Notes under the pieces: model-generated
The model's input: only the letters and a program-made list of their open reading frames with translations
Told to the model about the DNA's origin: nothing
Databases searched by the model: none
Program-made: the position numbers and the translations under genes
Part shown: one piece after another, positions 26,640-38,794 of the stretch
Layout: each line of letters opens with the position of its first letter
Numbering within the stretch: the stretch's first letter is position 1
Source: Populus alba
Lineage: Eukaryota > Streptophyta > Magnoliopsida > Malpighiales > Salicaceae
Assembly: GCF_005239225.2 (NCBI RefSeq)
Contig: NC_133295.1
Span: 9,610,001-9,674,000 of the forward strand
DNA: 64,000 nucleotides
Direction of reading: 5' to 3'

Positions 26640-26805
26640 GGCTTTGGAAAAGCAAAATTCCTCTCCATGGTTTATTATCTATCACCTTGATATTTATTTA
26701 GATGGCACCTCCCACAAAAGAACTCAGCTTTCCTTTCTTCGTCGTGATTTGTTGTTGGGAGGACCTAGCAGCCCCCTCCATGATTTTTGGCATTTGGGTA
26801 TTTGA
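26638..26805 (+). other. 55-codon open frame inside the hAT-like element
   Basis: Starts ATG GCT TTG GAA AAG and ends TGA, directly after the duplicated TATA/CT-rich leader. The peptide begins MALEKQNSSPWF and is unrecognised. It could be the first exon of a captured gene or chance. Confidence 0.3.
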
Positions 26806-27177
26806 AAAATATAGGAAAAACCATGTTTATTTTGCAAGAAATTTTGGATTTGATTTATAGCAGAGTTTTGGATTTGGAATGAAATCAATGCTGTTGATTT
26901 TGGCTTTTAATTCGTTTGCATATAGGTTGTCTCGGTTTTTTGAAATAAAAAACCGAACCGGACCGGACCGAAACCGGTCGATTTGATCGGTTTCAGTTCG
27001 GTTTTGGTTTTTTTTCAAAAAAAAAAAGAACCGATTTGGTTGTTTTTTTCAGTTCAAAATCAAACCGAACCGAAAATGCTTACCCCTGCCAATTATTACA
27101 TGCAAAACACGAACCTACACCTAACGCGGCACATCAGCAAATAAAATGAAAAATAAGGGTATTTAGCAACGGAGTCG

Positions 27178-27188
27178 CTATATAAATA
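27178..27188 (+). promoter_or_regulatory. TATA box of the RING gene
   Basis: CTATATAAATA, about 225 bp before the start codon. This spacing suits a roughly 190 nt leader containing the CT-rich stretch typical of plant 5'UTRs. Confidence 0.6.
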
Positions 27189-27362
27189 AAACAGATTATC
27201 AGAAGGCCATCTGAAAAATTAAGGGCAGAGCGAAGCAGAGAAGTTTCCGTTATCCATTCTCTCTATTTTCGCCTCTCTACACCAAAAAAAGATAAAAAAA
27301 AACCCAAATATCTTCCTTTCTCTCTCTAGAAAAAAATTCGCATCTCTACCTGTTGAAACAAA

Positions 27363-27371
27363 TTAGGGTTT
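27363..27371 (+). promoter_or_regulatory. Telo-box-like motif (TTAGGGTTT) in the RING gene leader
   Basis: The AGGGTTT core lies 33 bp before the start codon. Such motifs are common near plant transcription starts of growth-linked genes; any role here is inference. Confidence 0.4.
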
Positions 27372-27403
27372 TTCCAAATCCACAGATATTTGCAGAAGTA
27401 AGC

Positions 27404-28722
27404 ATGGTTTCCGATTCAATCAACGCTTCAATTCCTTCTGTCCCGAAAGATTTCGGCAAGAAGAAGAGGGTATTAATACGATTCCTTTCTTTCTACTAGA
27501 ATTTGATTTTAAAAAAAAATCAATCTCGTAAATTCATCCTCTATTTTAGCTTATTGTCTATTTTTGCTTTGATTTTTTGGATTATTTAGGCCAATAGGTC
27601 AGCCAAATTGAAACAGTGCAAGCTTGATGCTCGTCGTGAGCAATGGCTCTCTCAAGGTAAAGTATTTTTTTAAAAAAAATTCAATATGTTTTTTTTTTTT
27701 TGTAAATATTTTTAGTAAATTGGAGTTTTGAATAATGTGGTGTGGGGTTTTTTTTTATTTAGACGGTGGATTTTTACTTTTTTTTTTTATCAGGTACAGT
27801 GAAGAATAGGGGATGCAAGGAGGAATTGATGGGCCCACGAGGGTCGCCACAACAAATTCATGAAGAGGGAAGGAAGAATCCGTTAGAAAACTTGCAGATG
27901 AGGCGGCAAGGAAGAGGAGTGGGGGAGGATGAGGATGAAAATGGGTCGATCCATCGTGATTTTGATATGGATTCCCCTTCAAATAGTCCTACTGGCAGCA
28001 GTGTCCTATGTGGAAATGATTCAAGCACCAATTTTACTGCTTCCAGCAGTGGCAGCAGTACTAGTGGAAGTAGCGGTGGTTGTTGCTCTGGTAGCATAAC
28101 GGACGAGGATGACGAAGGGGGTGATAGTTGCTTGGATGATTGGGAGGCTTTGGCCGATGCTTTAGCTGCCAATGACTATGATAATAAACAAGAAAACCAT
28201 GATGATGACAACAATCCATGTTTGGAATTGCAGTCTTCACCGGAGCATGAACCTGTTGTTCAATTGGATTGTAATTCGTGCAACTTGGGTTCTAATCATG
28301 AGAATTTGACGCGGGAGAGAAGGATCCCATCAAGAGTGACTCCTGGGAATAGTCGGGCTTGGAGGCCGGATGATGCACTTCGTCCGCAGAGTCTTCCTAA
28401 TTTGTCCAAGCAGCGGCGCTTTCCGAATACTGATAGGCATTATGGACGGGGAATGCATGCGTGGGTTTGTGCTAGTGGTGTTAATGTGCCATCTGCATGT
28501 CCTATATGTACAGAAGATTTGGACTTCACAGATGCGAGTTTCCTGCCATGTTCATGTGGGTTTCAAGTCTGCCTTTTCTGCTACAACAAAATGCTTGAGC
28601 TGGATGGCCGCTGTCCGAACTGCAGGGAACTGTACAAGAATGATTCTGTAGAGGTGGAGGCCATTGTGCCCGGAAGTAATCTGACTTTAAGGTTGGATCG
28701 TTCTTGTAGCATGAGGTCATAG
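27404..28722 (+). CDS. C4C4 RING-finger protein (CNOT4-type RING), 353 aa
   Basis: Exons are 27404-27469, 27590-27656 and 27794-28722, with GT-AG borders and a frame sum of 1062 nt. The protein starts MVSDSINASIPSVPKDFGKKKR, then a basic segment (NRSAKLKQCKLDARREQWLSQ). A Ser/Gly-rich and acidic middle follows (about residues 105-200). The RING lies at about 280-321, with eight cysteines spaced C-x2-C-x13-C-x-C-x4-C-x2-C-x10-C-x2-C. That all-cysteine layout is the CNOT4/NOT4 type rather than the usual C3HC4. NOT4 proteins are E3 ubiquitin ligases, but this protein has no RRM after the RING, so it belongs to a shorter plant RING/U-box group. E3 activity is inferred from the domain; substrates are unknown. 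The start is the first ATG after a TATA-led leader. Confidence 0.88.
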
Positions 28723-31560
28723 GAGGAGAACTCTCTGTTTTGATGAACTTTCGAATTTTGGGTCTATCTCTTTCTCCGTATGTCTTGTGTGTTCTATTCT
28801 AGAATCAGGTTGTCATTTCTTAGACTTTTTAGATGTGGGGGTATAGATCATTATGTCTTTTGGCACCCGAGAATTGAGCTATTTCTTATTTTGAATCTTG
28901 GTTCTTATATGTGTGGTGCATATGCTGATGTAGAAAACCCATGTTCAGTTTGTGAATAGATATGGGACATAGAAACTCAATACATGAAATACAATATTCC
29001 ATGTTTTCCTTTTCCTTAATTCTCGATTGGGTTTGCTATCTGCTTGTGCATGTTACTATTTTAGATTCCATCTTTGATAATTACTTTATAGGATACAGCC
29101 TTAAAATCCAATAATTCATGGATGGGCTAATTTAGCTAATTGCTTTGATTGCAATGCAAGTCTTGATACTTTCATAGTTGCACTGCATGTGATTACTTAA
29201 GTGTTACATTATATGCAGTTTCACAGCTGGAATTACATATTTTTGTCTTTAGGCGATTGGGTAAAAAAGGTGCAGAGCTCTGAAAACATTGAAGGAACCC
29301 CCTCTCAGGCTAAAAAACATGTTTTAGGAGTCACTTTTCTGGGGCCACCTAATATAAAATTTGATTCTTTATTGAGACTGATTCACGGTTGAGGTTTGTG
29401 CACGAATGCTTATCGAATGAAAAGTTCCCTTATTTGAAAACCTGGTTTCTGTTTCTTATTTAATTATAAAGAACATGTTGGTAACTTATTGTAATTTTTT
29501 GCTGTCCAGCATGTGTCGAGTGATGATGTTCAAGCTCCACTTTACACACCTGACTGAAAGTAACATACTAATGTTTGGTGTTTTCGGTTTCTCTTTGTTT
29601 TACAAAGATTTTACATTCTAGCACTTATATCATCACGAGTATTTTAAGTGCTGCTTGTTTGGGCTGTCTATGCTAGGAGAAGGTTTTTACTGAAACTATT
29701 TCATTTTAACATAATGCTCTTATTGTAATAGAATGCCTGTGCTAGCCAACGGATGAGAGCTAGTTTGCTCGTTGGATTTCTCTTAAGCAAATTGCATGTC
29801 ACGGTGTTCTTTCTCTTGTTTCTCTTTGTTACCCTTTTTGCTGTCCTTGCTGAACATGATATGTGGCCTGGACTTATCTGTCCCTTGCTCACGCTGAAAG
29901 TAAGTTCCTAAACAGTGATTGCCCCCCTCCTAACTATTGATATGCATGTTCTGTAATTGTCTCTGCACGTGCCTATGATTATTGGTTCTCTTTGAAATGT
30001 GTGCAATATGTCTCCCCTGTCTTGTTTCTACAGCGTGACTTTCTTGCATCACCTTTCACTTTTATTTACAGCCAATTGGATAGGATCCTTTGCCCAGGAG
30101 GCAATCGATGCTATGTTTTTGTGGTTGCTGTTTTATTGAATTGGTTTTTCTTATTGGTTTCCCTGTGCTGTTTTTCTAATATGCCGGTGTTGTGTTGAAA
30201 GATTGTTGTGTAAGGCCAACATACCTTTGCTAGGTAACAGCATTTGCATCTCCTCGACAGCCTTCGGGCTTAATTCTGATTTAGACACCTAGGGAGGGAG
30301 ATATATAAAAATGTTGGTTTCGTTTGCAAGTACTGACGACTTCATTTTTCTTTGGTACCCCGTGATTTACATGGGAAGAAGGTCTTAGGAACATCAGATG
30401 GCTGGAAAAGCTGGGCTTGATATTCTTAGCGTACTGTTATCTCAAGAATTGCTGGTTCTATTGCCTGCATGTGTGTTATTTGCAAAGTTGGAATCATTTT
30501 AGCTTCGTTGCTTGTGGGGTGATTACATCTCTACATGCCAACTGCAATTTTTTTGGTTAAATGGTAGACGGTGGTTGTCATATGTTCCTTAAAATTATAT
30601 ACTTTATCATACAGATATAACCTGATTTTATGGTAATTGCTTGGCTGTTTCATTTTCACTGCAGAGGGAATAATGCTGAAGTTAGTAATCCACGGGACTC
30701 TTCTATTTCTAAGGGTATTGGATAGCTTCCATTCTTGGGTTAGAAACTTGTGTGACTTGTCGAGTTTTAGGTATGGATGCGCACTTTTAGTTTTTGTAGC
30801 CTGGAAGATGAATAGATAACTTTGAGATAGCATTCTAATTCACATGTTAAATGCGAAGTTTGTCGGTATCATGAATGATGCATTGCAAAATCCACAAATT
30901 TGCGTGACAATTATGTGCACTGTACCTAATAAAAGTCTAGAAACCTATAATGCGCATGCTGGCAGCCTAAGAAAATGCAGGCGGCAAGCTTTCACATGTT
31001 TTTCTTTTTTGTTTTAATGCGAGGCATGTTATTACGTGTTTGTAACCTAACCATGTCCTTCATTTGATCAATGTCTTGGTACCCTTTTGTTTTCAAATCA
31101 AGAATATTAGTACAATTCTTGAGCATATACTGGAAGAGGATCTGAGATAGGGATACATCCTTGAGCAATAATTTTGCAGGAGCCTGGAGGTGAAGTTTGA
31201 TAAGTGGATTCAACACCTCTTGATTGGATCCTGCAATATATGAATGGGATATTCAGTAATCCGCGGCCGTGGTATTTGGTAGTGTAAGATGACCCTCTAT
31301 AGTACGAGTTCAAGCAACTATTGTGACTTCTTCAGGTTCTTGTGGCGAATGCGATTTTGATACAAGTTAAACTTGTTGGAGATTGATTGAAGTTGGGTAT
31401 TTTAATTTGATTTTGATAAAGGTTAGAAGTTGCAGCCAGTATGGATATGCTTGATGTTTTTGCGAGTGATGCTGAATCTGGTGAATCAGAGCTTACCATT
31501 GGCCTAACTGCATAGGAACAGAGCAGCGATATAGGATGTGCAACTGGTGGTGGTAGGGAT
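28723..31560 (+). other. Long non-coding tract downstream of the RING gene
   Basis: It begins as the 3'UTR of the RING gene. The stretch is clearly less AT-rich than true intergenic DNA in this window for nearly 3 kb but has no conserved coding frame. It could be a long or alternatively spliced 3'UTR, a non-coding transcript, or a decayed gene. The last 200 bp (31330-31450) are similar to 37513-37600. Confidence 0.35.
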
Positions 31561-32280
31561 GACAAATTAATCTAACCCTATGGATATTGATCTCCATAGA
31601 TTTTAATGACCGAGTATTTTTCAGATAATTATATTACTTGATGAATAATCGATAGAATATGAATATTATTAAACTCAACATGAAACTTACCTAAATCTAT
31701 TATGAAATATATATTTATATTATATAGATATATTTGCAGAATATTTAGATATTTTTTAATGCAATATAATATATACTTATCTTAATATTTGAAATGAAAC
31801 AAATATTAACTATTTTATTTCTTTTTATTGAATAATAAATAATAGAAGACAATGGATGCTCAAAATCTGATGGATAATTTATAAAATATCTAAATTTTTT
31901 ACCTAATAGATAATTAATAGAAAAAAAAATCCAATATGTGATAATCCATTGCCATCTCTATATAGAAGGAAGTAAAGATGAATAACAGAGCTCACCACTA
32001 AGTATAAAACTAAAAGGTGTTTATTTATTTATTTACTTTGCATGATCTTATTATTTATCCTCTCACAAATTATTGTGGATGAGTTGTGTAAAATTTTGTG
32101 TTTTTTTAATTTGGTTCTCAAACTTTTTTTCCCCCGGTGATTTAATCTTAATTGAAGACCAATTAATTTTAATTTCTTATGAAAATATGAGATTGAAAAA
32201 AGAGGGGGACCTAAATAAAAAAGACGTCAAACATGGAAGACATGCCATAAGTTTTGAAAAAGATGCATTTTGATTCTCGA
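31561..32280. other. Intergenic, AT-rich, nothing recognised
   Basis: Very AT-rich, with no coding similarity or clear repeat structure seen. Confidence 0.5.
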
Positions 32281-32320
32281 ACTTAAAAAATAACACAGAT
32301 TATATGATTTTTGTACCTCA

Positions 32321-32573
32321 ATATTTTTAAATTTAATTTTGGTACAAATTATTTTTGTTATTTGTTAGTCCTTGGTTGAGAGAAGACAGAGAGCAAGGTC
32401 GTCGGATTTCGGCGGTAGAGACATGAACATGTTGTTGACACTGATATTTTTCAAATTCAATTTTGATATAAAAATTTATTTTTGTTATTTTTTAGTCCTT
32501 GGTTAAGAGAGGAGAGAAAGCAATGTCGTTGAATTCTGATAGTAGAAAAAAAAAACATGTTGTTGACACTGAT
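32321..32573. repeat. Tandem duplication of a roughly 123-130 bp unit
   Basis: Unit 1 is 32321-32443 and unit 2 is 32444-32573. Shared words include tagtccttggtt, gagag, 'tcgtcg/tcgttg' and catgttgttgacactgat. The copies are about 80% alike, so the event is old. Confidence 0.75.
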
Positions 32574-33000
32574 TTAGGCTACTAAAATGGATAATATTTG
32601 TGTCAAATTATTTTGTTTGAGAAGAGTTCATATTAAGTGTTTTTATTACCTTTGAAGTTCATAAAAAAAATATCTGAGCTCGGGTTGATTTTTAGTTTCG
32701 GGTTAATTTTGGTTTTTAGGATGATTTTTTGGTTTTGTTTAGGCCACAGATAGGTTTATCATGATTATTAAGATGTTTTATAAGTGTGTTAGGTCAAAAA
32801 TAGGTTTTTGGGTAAAAAAAAACTTAGGTCCTAGTTTTTCAGCCACCATAAAGGCAGAAACCTAGGTAGGATCATACTACGCGTCGTCTGATTTTTTCCA
32901 AAGAAAATTAGCTTCAGCAAAAAAAAAAAAAAAGAAGGTTAGTCGCGCGAGACTTAATAAAATGGGTTAGGCCGAGCATTGCTTGGCTTTTTTTTCCTAA
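32574..33000. repeat. Dispersed repeat family, copy 1 (with 57030-57560 and 60670-61330)
   Basis: Contains phrases such as 'ggttttgtttaggccacagataggtttatc' and 'ggtcaaaaataggtttttgggtaaaaaa'. Related phrasing is seen at 57.0-57.6 kb and, on the opposite strand, 60.7-61.3 kb. No coding potential; probably retroelement-derived. Confidence 0.4.
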
Positions 33001-33149
33001 TTGTTTTTCAATTAATGCTTTTTTTTGAAAAAAAATTATATTTAGATATAAACCCCTTCTCTCTTTTATTTTGTTTAGAGATCCTCTTTTAAATGATAAT
33101 TATTTTTTAGTTATGCGTTTAATTTTCAAAAAGGTTTTTTCTAATTCAT

Positions 33150-33178
33150 TTATATATATATATATATATATATATATC
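33150..33178. repeat. (TA)n microsatellite
   Basis: About 14 uninterrupted TA units. Confidence 0.95.
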
Positions 33179-33298
33179 TTATGTATAAATGAACTATTTT
33201 TTTTGAAAATAAAAGATGTTTATTTTAAAATAATATTTCTAATATGTGTAGTCTTGCATAATTGTTTTTTATTTTTATTTTATTCAACCAATTTAATG

Positions 33299-36200
33299 TG
33301 TCGCACGTTGAGGTCAAGGAGTCGCCACTTAATTGTTTGGTTTAGGGTCACTATGAGACTCGGGTAGACTAGTCTTATTAGAAATTTCAAGGTAAGGATT
33401 GGTTATGACCAAGAAAGATATTAGTTTTCTTAGCGCACCTTATCCGAGGTAAATTGTATTGTGTGGTCTGGATATGGTTTAAAGTCGTTGATGGGTTTCT
33501 AGCAGGTGGTTCATCTATGGCTCGGGATAAAGATTTATGCTTATGAACAAAATTAGCATTTTGAATTTATTACGGGCTTTTATATCTAAACAAATTCTTA
33601 TAGGAAGAATCCATTTATATGCTTTAATAGGGATCACTTATCCTGAAAGGCAAAAATATTTTCCCACAACTCGTATATTGTGGTGAAAAAAAATACTCAA
33701 TTAAAATTGATGAATATTAAAGAATTTTTGAGAATTTCTTAGTCAACTTCTGATATTTGAATACTAGCCTACTTGTGGCTTCAACATTTATACCAGAATA
33801 TTGACTATTAATTTTCAAAAATAAAGATGAAGAAGAAAACTTGGGGTTATTAAAATATTAGCCAAATCCGTGAGGAATTTTACAAACTTGTTGTAAATTC
33901 CACAACTAATGCAAAGAAATACAAAACATTTTCTAAAAAAATGCTAAAATATTTTTTCTATTTTTTTTCATAAATAAAAATGCAATTTTTTTTTAAATAA
34001 AGATTAGGTTGTATGCAACAAGAATGATTTTTTTTTTTTTAAGGTTATATTTGGCAAAAACTCATTTTTTTTCTAAAGACAAAACTACTAAAATAGGCTT
34101 AAGAAGTGTTTGCCAAACACACCCTTAACCCAAAGAAAACCTTTAGCAAAAACATTACTAGCCAAATAGGGTCTAAAATGTTTACTTGATTTTGACCCAA
34201 CAGGGTTGATCTGAAACTTTTGGTTCGATTATAAACCGAACAAAACTCCATTAGTTTGACCTGATAAACAAATCAAAACCTAAACCAGAATCCAAAATGA
34301 AATCAAACTTAAAAAAACACGAGCTCAATTTTTTTTTAATCATAATGGATCAAAACTTAGAAAAACAAAGAACATAAAATATACTAAAGAACATTCAACA
34401 TGAACCCAACTACATAGATTTCAAATCAGACCAAATATAGACTAACCAAAGACACATACATATTGGAAATCATGCAATGATCAATAATTTAGCATTCATG
34501 CACTTTGATTATTACTTAAAAACCACAATTTTATCAAAATGAGTTTTGGTTCAAAACTAAAACCCTATAATTAAAACTTACTAAGAACATGTTATTGATG
34601 CAAATAAACCCTAAATTATTGACTAATAAAGTCGCAAGAAGGATTCTATTTAAAGAACTGGACTACAATCGATCAAAATCATGGAGTTCAAGCAATTTTC
34701 TTTCCAAGAACACGAAGAACACTGCTCAAAAATAGCCCAGAAACTCAACACACTATCAAGCCTCCAAAATTGACATTTTTTTTAACTTCTAAAACATGAT
34801 TTCTTCATTCTAACAAGTTACATAACCATAACCAAACATGTTTGAATAATAAAAAAAAACTAACAAATAACATCAAAATTATGCAAGGTGTTGTAGACTT
34901 CAAAACTGCCAACTTGAAACAGCCTATAAAAATATCAAATTTCGACTCAAAACTGACTCTTTAAACACTTGGAACTTAAATCATGCCTAGGAACCAATAA
35001 CACACACTAACAAACCTAAAAATCAATAACTATACTGCCAGATTTCTAAATCAATTTATTTCATTTAATCTAAACATCTAAACATATTCTAAACATCTAG
35101 CAACATTAACAGACAATTCCAATCAGAATCTAACAAAGAAAAATAAACATTTTATGCATTGATTAATATCAAAGCTAAAAATAATATAATGCCTCATGGA
35201 CATTATCTACCATAATAAATGAATGATTTATACCTTCTAAAGCTCAAACAATGGTTGCTTGCTTTTTAGTTTTTTTTTTTTTTTATTCAAGTTTATTATT
35301 TTCTCTCAAAGTTGTGGAAATCCCTATGCTAAACTCTTAAACCTTTATACTTTGGAGATGTTTTATCAATTTTTTTCTTACCTTTTTCTTTTATTTTTGC
35401 TATGATTTTTCAGGAGACATTTATAGGGTTTTTGATGGGTTCAAACATAAATTAATCAAAGCTTAGTCCTTTGATATGAAAGGGTTCTGGAGTATATTTC
35501 ATAGCTTTGAGTTCTATACCCGTGTTGGTTTTTCAATAGTGATTTTGCAACAAACTTGATTTTTGGTGGTTTTTCAATTTTAAAGACTATGGAGCTTGTT
35601 TCTAGCCTTTTGATCTTGAGAGAAACGTAAACAACATTTAATAAGAACCTATTGATAAGGCTTGGAGTTTGAACACTTGAAAAATATTAATGATTTTGTG
35701 AAATGGGTATTACAATCATCGATAATTGAGTTGACTAGTTTCGAGGCTTCTTTGAAGCAACTTTAATGTCATCGTTGTTGAAAACCATTTAATCTTGGTA
35801 GGGGGGTGTACACCTTTCATTTGGATTCATCTTTACTCAATTTAAAGGTCTATAGCTTCACATTTATTCATTTGAAAGTGTCAACCTGATCAGCCTAAAA
35901 TGAAAAAGTGTAGTGATGACTAATCGAGAATAAAATGTTGTTGAGTTCGTTGAAGAAAATGAGATATAAGTGTTTGATGAGAGTAACTAATCTTTGTAGA
36001 GGGGGTGTTTCTCAGTTGAATGGTAGTGGTTAAAGTCTCCAAAGTGGTCGGAAACACCACTTTGATTCGCTTAAAAATGGCTACTCAATCAATCAAAATT
36101 GTGGAAAAAGAAGCTAAACAGTGATTGAACGACACGTTGTTTAGGTTAAAACTTAGAAATTAGGGTTTTTAATGTGGGATTTGAAAAATTTTATTTTAGT

Positions 36201-36640
36201 CTTTATTCTTTCAATTGCTTTGAATTGCACCCGTAATTGCCTCCCAAACTTTTAATTTCATGCAATTTCACCCCTAATAAACTCAATTATCATCCCCAAA
36301 GCTTAACATCATTTTCATCTTGGTCCTTGGTTTTTTATTTGTGCACTTAAACCTTTAATTGATCATTAAACTTTCAATTTTCTTTAATTGAACCCTTAAT
36401 TTCAGCCCCTACTACAATTACGTGTTTTTTTAGTTTGGTCTTTGGTTTTGAATTTCTTTAATCAAGTCCCTAATTGCCCATCAAACTTCAATATTTATGC
36501 AATTAATCCCCTAATTTGACCAAATTAACTTTTTAAAATTGCAAATTGACCTCCGGACTTTAATTTCTTTTAATTAAAGCCTAAATTGACTTCAAATATC
36601 AATTTTTCTTGCCATTAAATCCTTAATAAAATTAATTAAG
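33299..36640. mobile_element. Decayed LTR-retrotransposon remnant, non-coding
   Basis: The left part carries a phrase common in plant LTR elements ('ggagtcgccact...gggtcacta' followed by 'ttggttatg', 'gcacc', 'cctaaggtaaatt'-like words). The right part (36185-36640) carries degenerate tandem 'ttggtccttggttttaatttctttaattaa' units, a frequent companion. No gag-pol frame survives and no matching LTR pair was found, so boundaries are approximate. Confidence 0.45.
36185..36640. repeat. Degenerate tandem repeat, units about 60-75 bp
   Basis: Repeated runs of 'ttggtcyttggttttnaatttctttaat(c)aa.cccctaattg.c.atcaaactt' with many substitutions. At least six units are visible. Confidence 0.6.
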
Positions 36641-36854
36641 CCTTTAAAATGTAACATGTTAAAACAATTAAAAAAACATTAAAAAAATTAAAGCAAAATT
36701 GTTTTTCCAAAATTTGCAAAACTATAATACACGGCAAACACCTTCCAAGTAATCCTATGCAAGAAAACCATTTTCTGCGTGGTCTTTTTGTTTGGCTTTG
36801 TCCAGTGACAGGAAAGCTTGAACGAGGAATAGATTACAAAACGCGTCCCTTTGC

Positions 36855-36870
36855 GTGTGTGTGTGTGTGT
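36855..36870. repeat. (GT)8 microsatellite
   Basis: Eight GT units followed by a T10 tract. Confidence 0.9.
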
Positions 36871-37977
36871 TTTTTTTTTCCTCGCTTTTTTGGATAAATG
36901 TGTTCAACATTTTATAATAGAGATAAAGGGTAGCCGACAAGAGTGTCCCATTGGGTTTATAGAAATCGAAGAATCCATAAATAACGTCCAATTTGAAAAT
37001 CTACCTACTGTATTTTTTACCTTGTTGAATTAGCCAGGTTGAATGTGAACAGATGACAGAACTGTAAAAAAAAAAAAAATGCTCTAATCCTGCTATTAGC
37101 ATATTCATAATCTTCTAGTCGTCAGCATCCGATCAGCATCATAGTTTCTGCAAAATCCGACTGGGGTTAAATTCATGATGATGGATCAGTACTGTCTTAA
37201 AGATGGAAATTATCTTAATAAAAACTATAATCAACAGGATGAACCAGGTCAGGCCAAAGAAGGCTGAGCAGAAGATGAATTGTAAATGATAATCTGCGAT
37301 TGTTTGAGAGTAAAAACAGAACAGTGAGGAACCTAATCTCCTTCAACATTCTTGAATTCACTTGATATGGTCTTATGCGGTAAGGTTTTAAGACTGATTT
37401 TACCAAATAGAGCTGGTTTCAGCTGACGGTTTTTATTCCTTGCACCAAGGTCCTATGCAAAAACTAATAAACTTAAAGGAATGAAATTGAGATATTATCT
37501 ACTGGGAATTCTTCAGGTCCTTGAGGCGACTGGGTTGCAACAAGTTAAATAGTTGGAGTTCGATCCAATTAAGGCATTCCAATTGGAGGTTAGAAGCTTG
37601 AGTGAGGATAAGGGAACAAAAATATGCTTGGTTTTTGGAGACTAATATCCATACAGCTCGAAAATCCTAGCATCCCCCACTAGGAATTTCACATCTTTAT
37701 AACCATATAGAATTAGCCAAATTGGAAGTGGGTGGATGATCTGATGATAGGAATATAATTTCTGTAATGTTGATGCTTTTACTTAATTACTTTTCTTTTA
37801 TTCCTTGCACCGCTGACCAGACATTGTTCTCATGAAATGACGGATCGGCATCTATTAGCCAGGCAATCAAGCAAATTTCAGCATATTTCTTAGTTGCAAT
37901 CACAAATTTCTTTTTCTCTAATATTTGACATTTGCTATGTTTTTATTTTATTTCATTGAGTGGGATACAACTCTCCA
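36871..37977. other. Intergenic, no gene recognised
   Basis: Moderately AT-rich. The segment at 37513-37600 is a diverged relative of 31330-31450. No coding frame is supported. Confidence 0.45.
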
Positions 37978-38268
37978 TATTAGAGAATAATATAAATCAT
38001 ATCTTGAGACCTCACCTAACAGCTTAAGTTATTGGATTGAGATAATTCTTTGATATGGTATCAGAACTTTGATAACAAAGCGATTACGAGTACGAATCTC
38101 ACAATTCCTACTTATTTGATAAAAATTAAGTACAAGGTAACGTGGGCCTGTGAAAGTTTCAAGCCTAAAGAGCTTTCACTTGAGAATGGGTGTTAGAAAA
38201 TAATATAAATCATATCCTGAAACTTCACTTAACAATTTAAACTTTTGGGTTGAGATGGTTCTTTGATA
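37978..38268 (+). mobile_element. TRIM-like miniature LTR retroelement
   Basis: Two direct repeats of 78 bp (37978-38055 and 38191-38268), about 80% alike and both ending TTTGATA, flank 135 bp. Directly after the first repeat is TGGTATCAGAACTTTGAT. That matches the usual initiator-tRNA-Met primer-binding site (TGGTATCAGAGC) with a small change. A purine-rich GAGAATGGG precedes the second repeat. No coding capacity, which fits terminal-repeat retrotransposons in miniature. No clean target duplication was seen, so the outer ends may be a few bases off. Confidence 0.75.
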
Positions 38269-38794
38269 CCCTGTAATGTTGTGTTTGGTTTCTGCCGAGT
38301 AGAAGTCAAACGAGGTTGGCAGGGGAATATGGGAGGAAGCGAATTCCTCCCAGTTCTCTGTTGCAGGACTTGTAAGTCCACGCAGAACTAATCGATACAA
38401 ATTGATTTATACTCTGTTGTCAATTTGAATTTCTTGGTTCCGAAGCTAATCTACCATAATCACTCGATCAAAGATGTCATTTTCCCTTTGAAGAGGAGTG
38501 TAATTCAGCACACTAATGCAGTTCCTCGTCTGGTTGAGATGTTTTGCACTTCTCTCCTGTCGGGAGAAGGGCTACTACTGAAGGATTAGAACAAAACAAG
38601 TAAGTGCAGGTCTCAGAACTGGTAGATGAACTTGTTTAAGCAGGTTTTTAAGAGCTGAAATTCCATTTCTGCCTTTATTATTGACCAAAAAAAGCATTTT
38701 ATTTCACACTATTTTGCACGGTGGAACAGATAACAATAAAATATCTAATACAGATAAAGTTCTTGCTCAGGAGGGTACAAGGCTCGGAATAACA

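Larger units (their letters stand above)
25733..27088. mobile_element. Non-autonomous hAT-like element with an internally duplicated 5' part
   Basis: The left end is TAGGGGTGCGCA and the right end, read in reverse, is CAGGGGTAAGCA, fitting hAT-type terminal inverted repeats. Flanks CCAATGAT (25725-25732) and CCAATTAT (27089-27096) match at 7 of 8 bases, as an aged 8 bp target duplication would. Both ends carry many accgaaccg/cggttcggtt words, typical subterminal repeats. No transposase frame is present. Inside are two copies of the 5' part (25733-26210 and 26211-26639), then unique sequence to the right end. The element ends only about 90 bp before the TATA box of the RING gene. Confidence 0.72.
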
